A stretch of DNA of 64,000 bases from Nectonema munidae (lineage: Eukaryota > Nematomorpha > Nectonematoida > Nectonematidae): positions 403,501 to 467,500 of the forward strand of contig JAUIRK010001060.1 in assembly GCA_030549495.1 (NCBI GenBank), written 5' to 3'. Below the pieces are notes generated by a model, which saw only the letters and a list, made by a program, of their open reading frames with translations, was not told the DNA's origin and made no database searches. This document shows positions 61,246 to 64,000 of the stretch, one piece after another (positions within the stretch are counted from its first letter, which is position 1; each line of letters opens with the position of its first letter). The position numbers and the translations under genes were made by a program.

Positions 61246-62443
61246 GCTATCTTCACTCCTACAATTTAATATTCTGAATGCTTTATCTCGAATTGCTGCG
61301 TGTGTAGGAACAATAATTATTATATATATGTTTACCGGCCAGCTCTAATTCTTGTTTCCGATATTATTAGCAATGTGTACAAAACTTGCTTTTCTCTCAT
61401 CCTTTCGTCATCCCCTTTATAATTTAAATAACTTAATATATCATTATTTTAACTTTATCCTACAAAACTTATCTTCTTTTTGTTTTGTTTTTAGTAAAAT
61501 TATTTTATTACCTGTTTTACATCTTCTAGCGGCTCTATTGGCAGTTTATTCCGACCTTCAAAAGTCATTGTTGTGTTTTCTCAAATTTTTATTGCGCCTA
61601 TCAAGTATATATATTGATCCACACATTGTTTATACTATCTGTGATCCCTTTTGTGAAACTTTTGAAAATAACGATATTATTATTATTACTCGAACAAATC
61701 TTGACTGAAATTTAAATTATCAACATGTTTCCCATTTGTGGATTAAGAATAAATTTGAAAATGCTAAAATATAATTGCAAAAGAACAAAACTGGATGTGA
61801 AAAAGACAAAATAAAATTAAAAGTGAATTGATCAAGGTAGAAATCCTTTATAAAAGTTTTTGGCTCAGCTATATTTAGTATTTTTTACGTATATTAATTG
61901 AAATGAAATAGAATTTGTTTTATTAAGTTTACCTAACCCAAAGGACAAACGGATAATTCACAAGATAACTTAATCGCATTGATGTGACTATTCTAGAATT
62001 GAATCAAATAATTCACAAAAGCGTGAATATGCACCCAATTCGCATCATTACTCAGCCTACGTACAAAATATCTTCTTAATGCCTCATTGATGAGGGATGA
62101 AATGAGAGATAAAAATGAAGAAATATGGGAGTACCTTTAGGTGAATAATGAAAGTTCATCATGAAAGTCGATTTTAGCGGTAGAATGAGTTAAACGTGTA
62201 AAAAAAGATCTATACAAATACAATTTTATTGAATTTATTAATTGTATTAGTAGAATGGTGATTACTTTTACTTAGCTTTTTTTATACACTAAAAATCAAT
62301 TATCTTATTTTATATTTGTATATAGCATATATATAGCATATAGTTGCTTTAGAAATGAAAGTGTTGGATTATCTAAAAATTTTAAAAGATCAAAAAGTTT
62401 CATCATGAAGAATAAAAAAACATCATTTTTATCCTCAGTCTCC
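61246..62443. other. AT-rich DNA, possibly the 3' part of the retrotransposon
   Basis: 61.25-61.70 kb has a 118-codon + frame (61,352-61,708) without recognised motifs and a short (ATT)n run near 61,674-61,688. It could be the 3' tail of the element above. From 61.7 kb to the trinucleotide array no gene is seen. Confidence 0.4.

Positions 62444-64000
<1,557 letters not shown>

Overview
The window is AT-rich nuclear DNA from a eukaryote, most likely an invertebrate animal. Evidence for this: a split calmodulin-family gene with GT-AG introns at the positions used by animal calmodulin genes, an hAT DNA transposon with target-site duplication, a non-LTR reverse-transcriptase relic, tRNA-derived SINEs, and very large simple-sequence and satellite arrays. 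No bacterial gene organisation is present. An arthropod is my guess from the style of the transposon relics, but the sequence alone does not settle it.

Layout. (1) 1-37,404 is one unbroken satellite array built from a 21-bp unit, T/C-rich on the + strand. Units are organised into 252-bp (12-unit) higher-order repeats, which are nested in larger duplicated blocks about 2.0, 3.0 and 5.8 kb apart. The last ~1.7 kb (35.7-37.4 kb) is a different edge family with a ~110-bp period (4 x 21 + 26). The many long open frames in the array, up to 602 codons on +, follow from its composition and are not genes. (2) 37.4-44.6 kb holds a hAT transposase C-terminal relic and then, on the minus strand, the last three coding exons of a divergent calmodulin (44552-44409, 41227-40985, 38958-38924), with a candidate poly(A) signal near 38.63 kb. 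The first one or two small exons were not located. (3) 44.6-62.4 kb is AT-rich intergenic DNA with decayed mobile elements: a possible FLYWCH-type relic (47.1-47.5 kb), a second hAT-like relic (49.4-49.6 kb), a poly-G/poly-C bounded element (50.18-50.49 kb), a SINE (52.7 kb), a 28-bp tandem repeat (55.5 kb), a hAT element with 16-bp inverted termini and an 8-bp target duplication (56,402-57,235), a second SINE (58.7 kb), a frameshifted multicopy-type gene relic (59.8-60.6 kb) and, directly after it, a 5'-truncated reverse transcriptase with a YADD motif (60.6-61.2 kb). (4) 62,444-64,000 is a perfect (TCA)n array of 519 units running off the window end.

The only gene I believe may be functional is the calmodulin relative. 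Its C-lobe is nearly canonical, while EF-hand 2 has lost its calcium ligands. The most unusual structure is the 37-kb array. Its unit length is exactly seven codons and close to two turns of B-DNA, and its minus strand reads as a Lys/Glu/Ile/Leu seven-residue repeat interrupted by one stop in each intact 252-bp unit.
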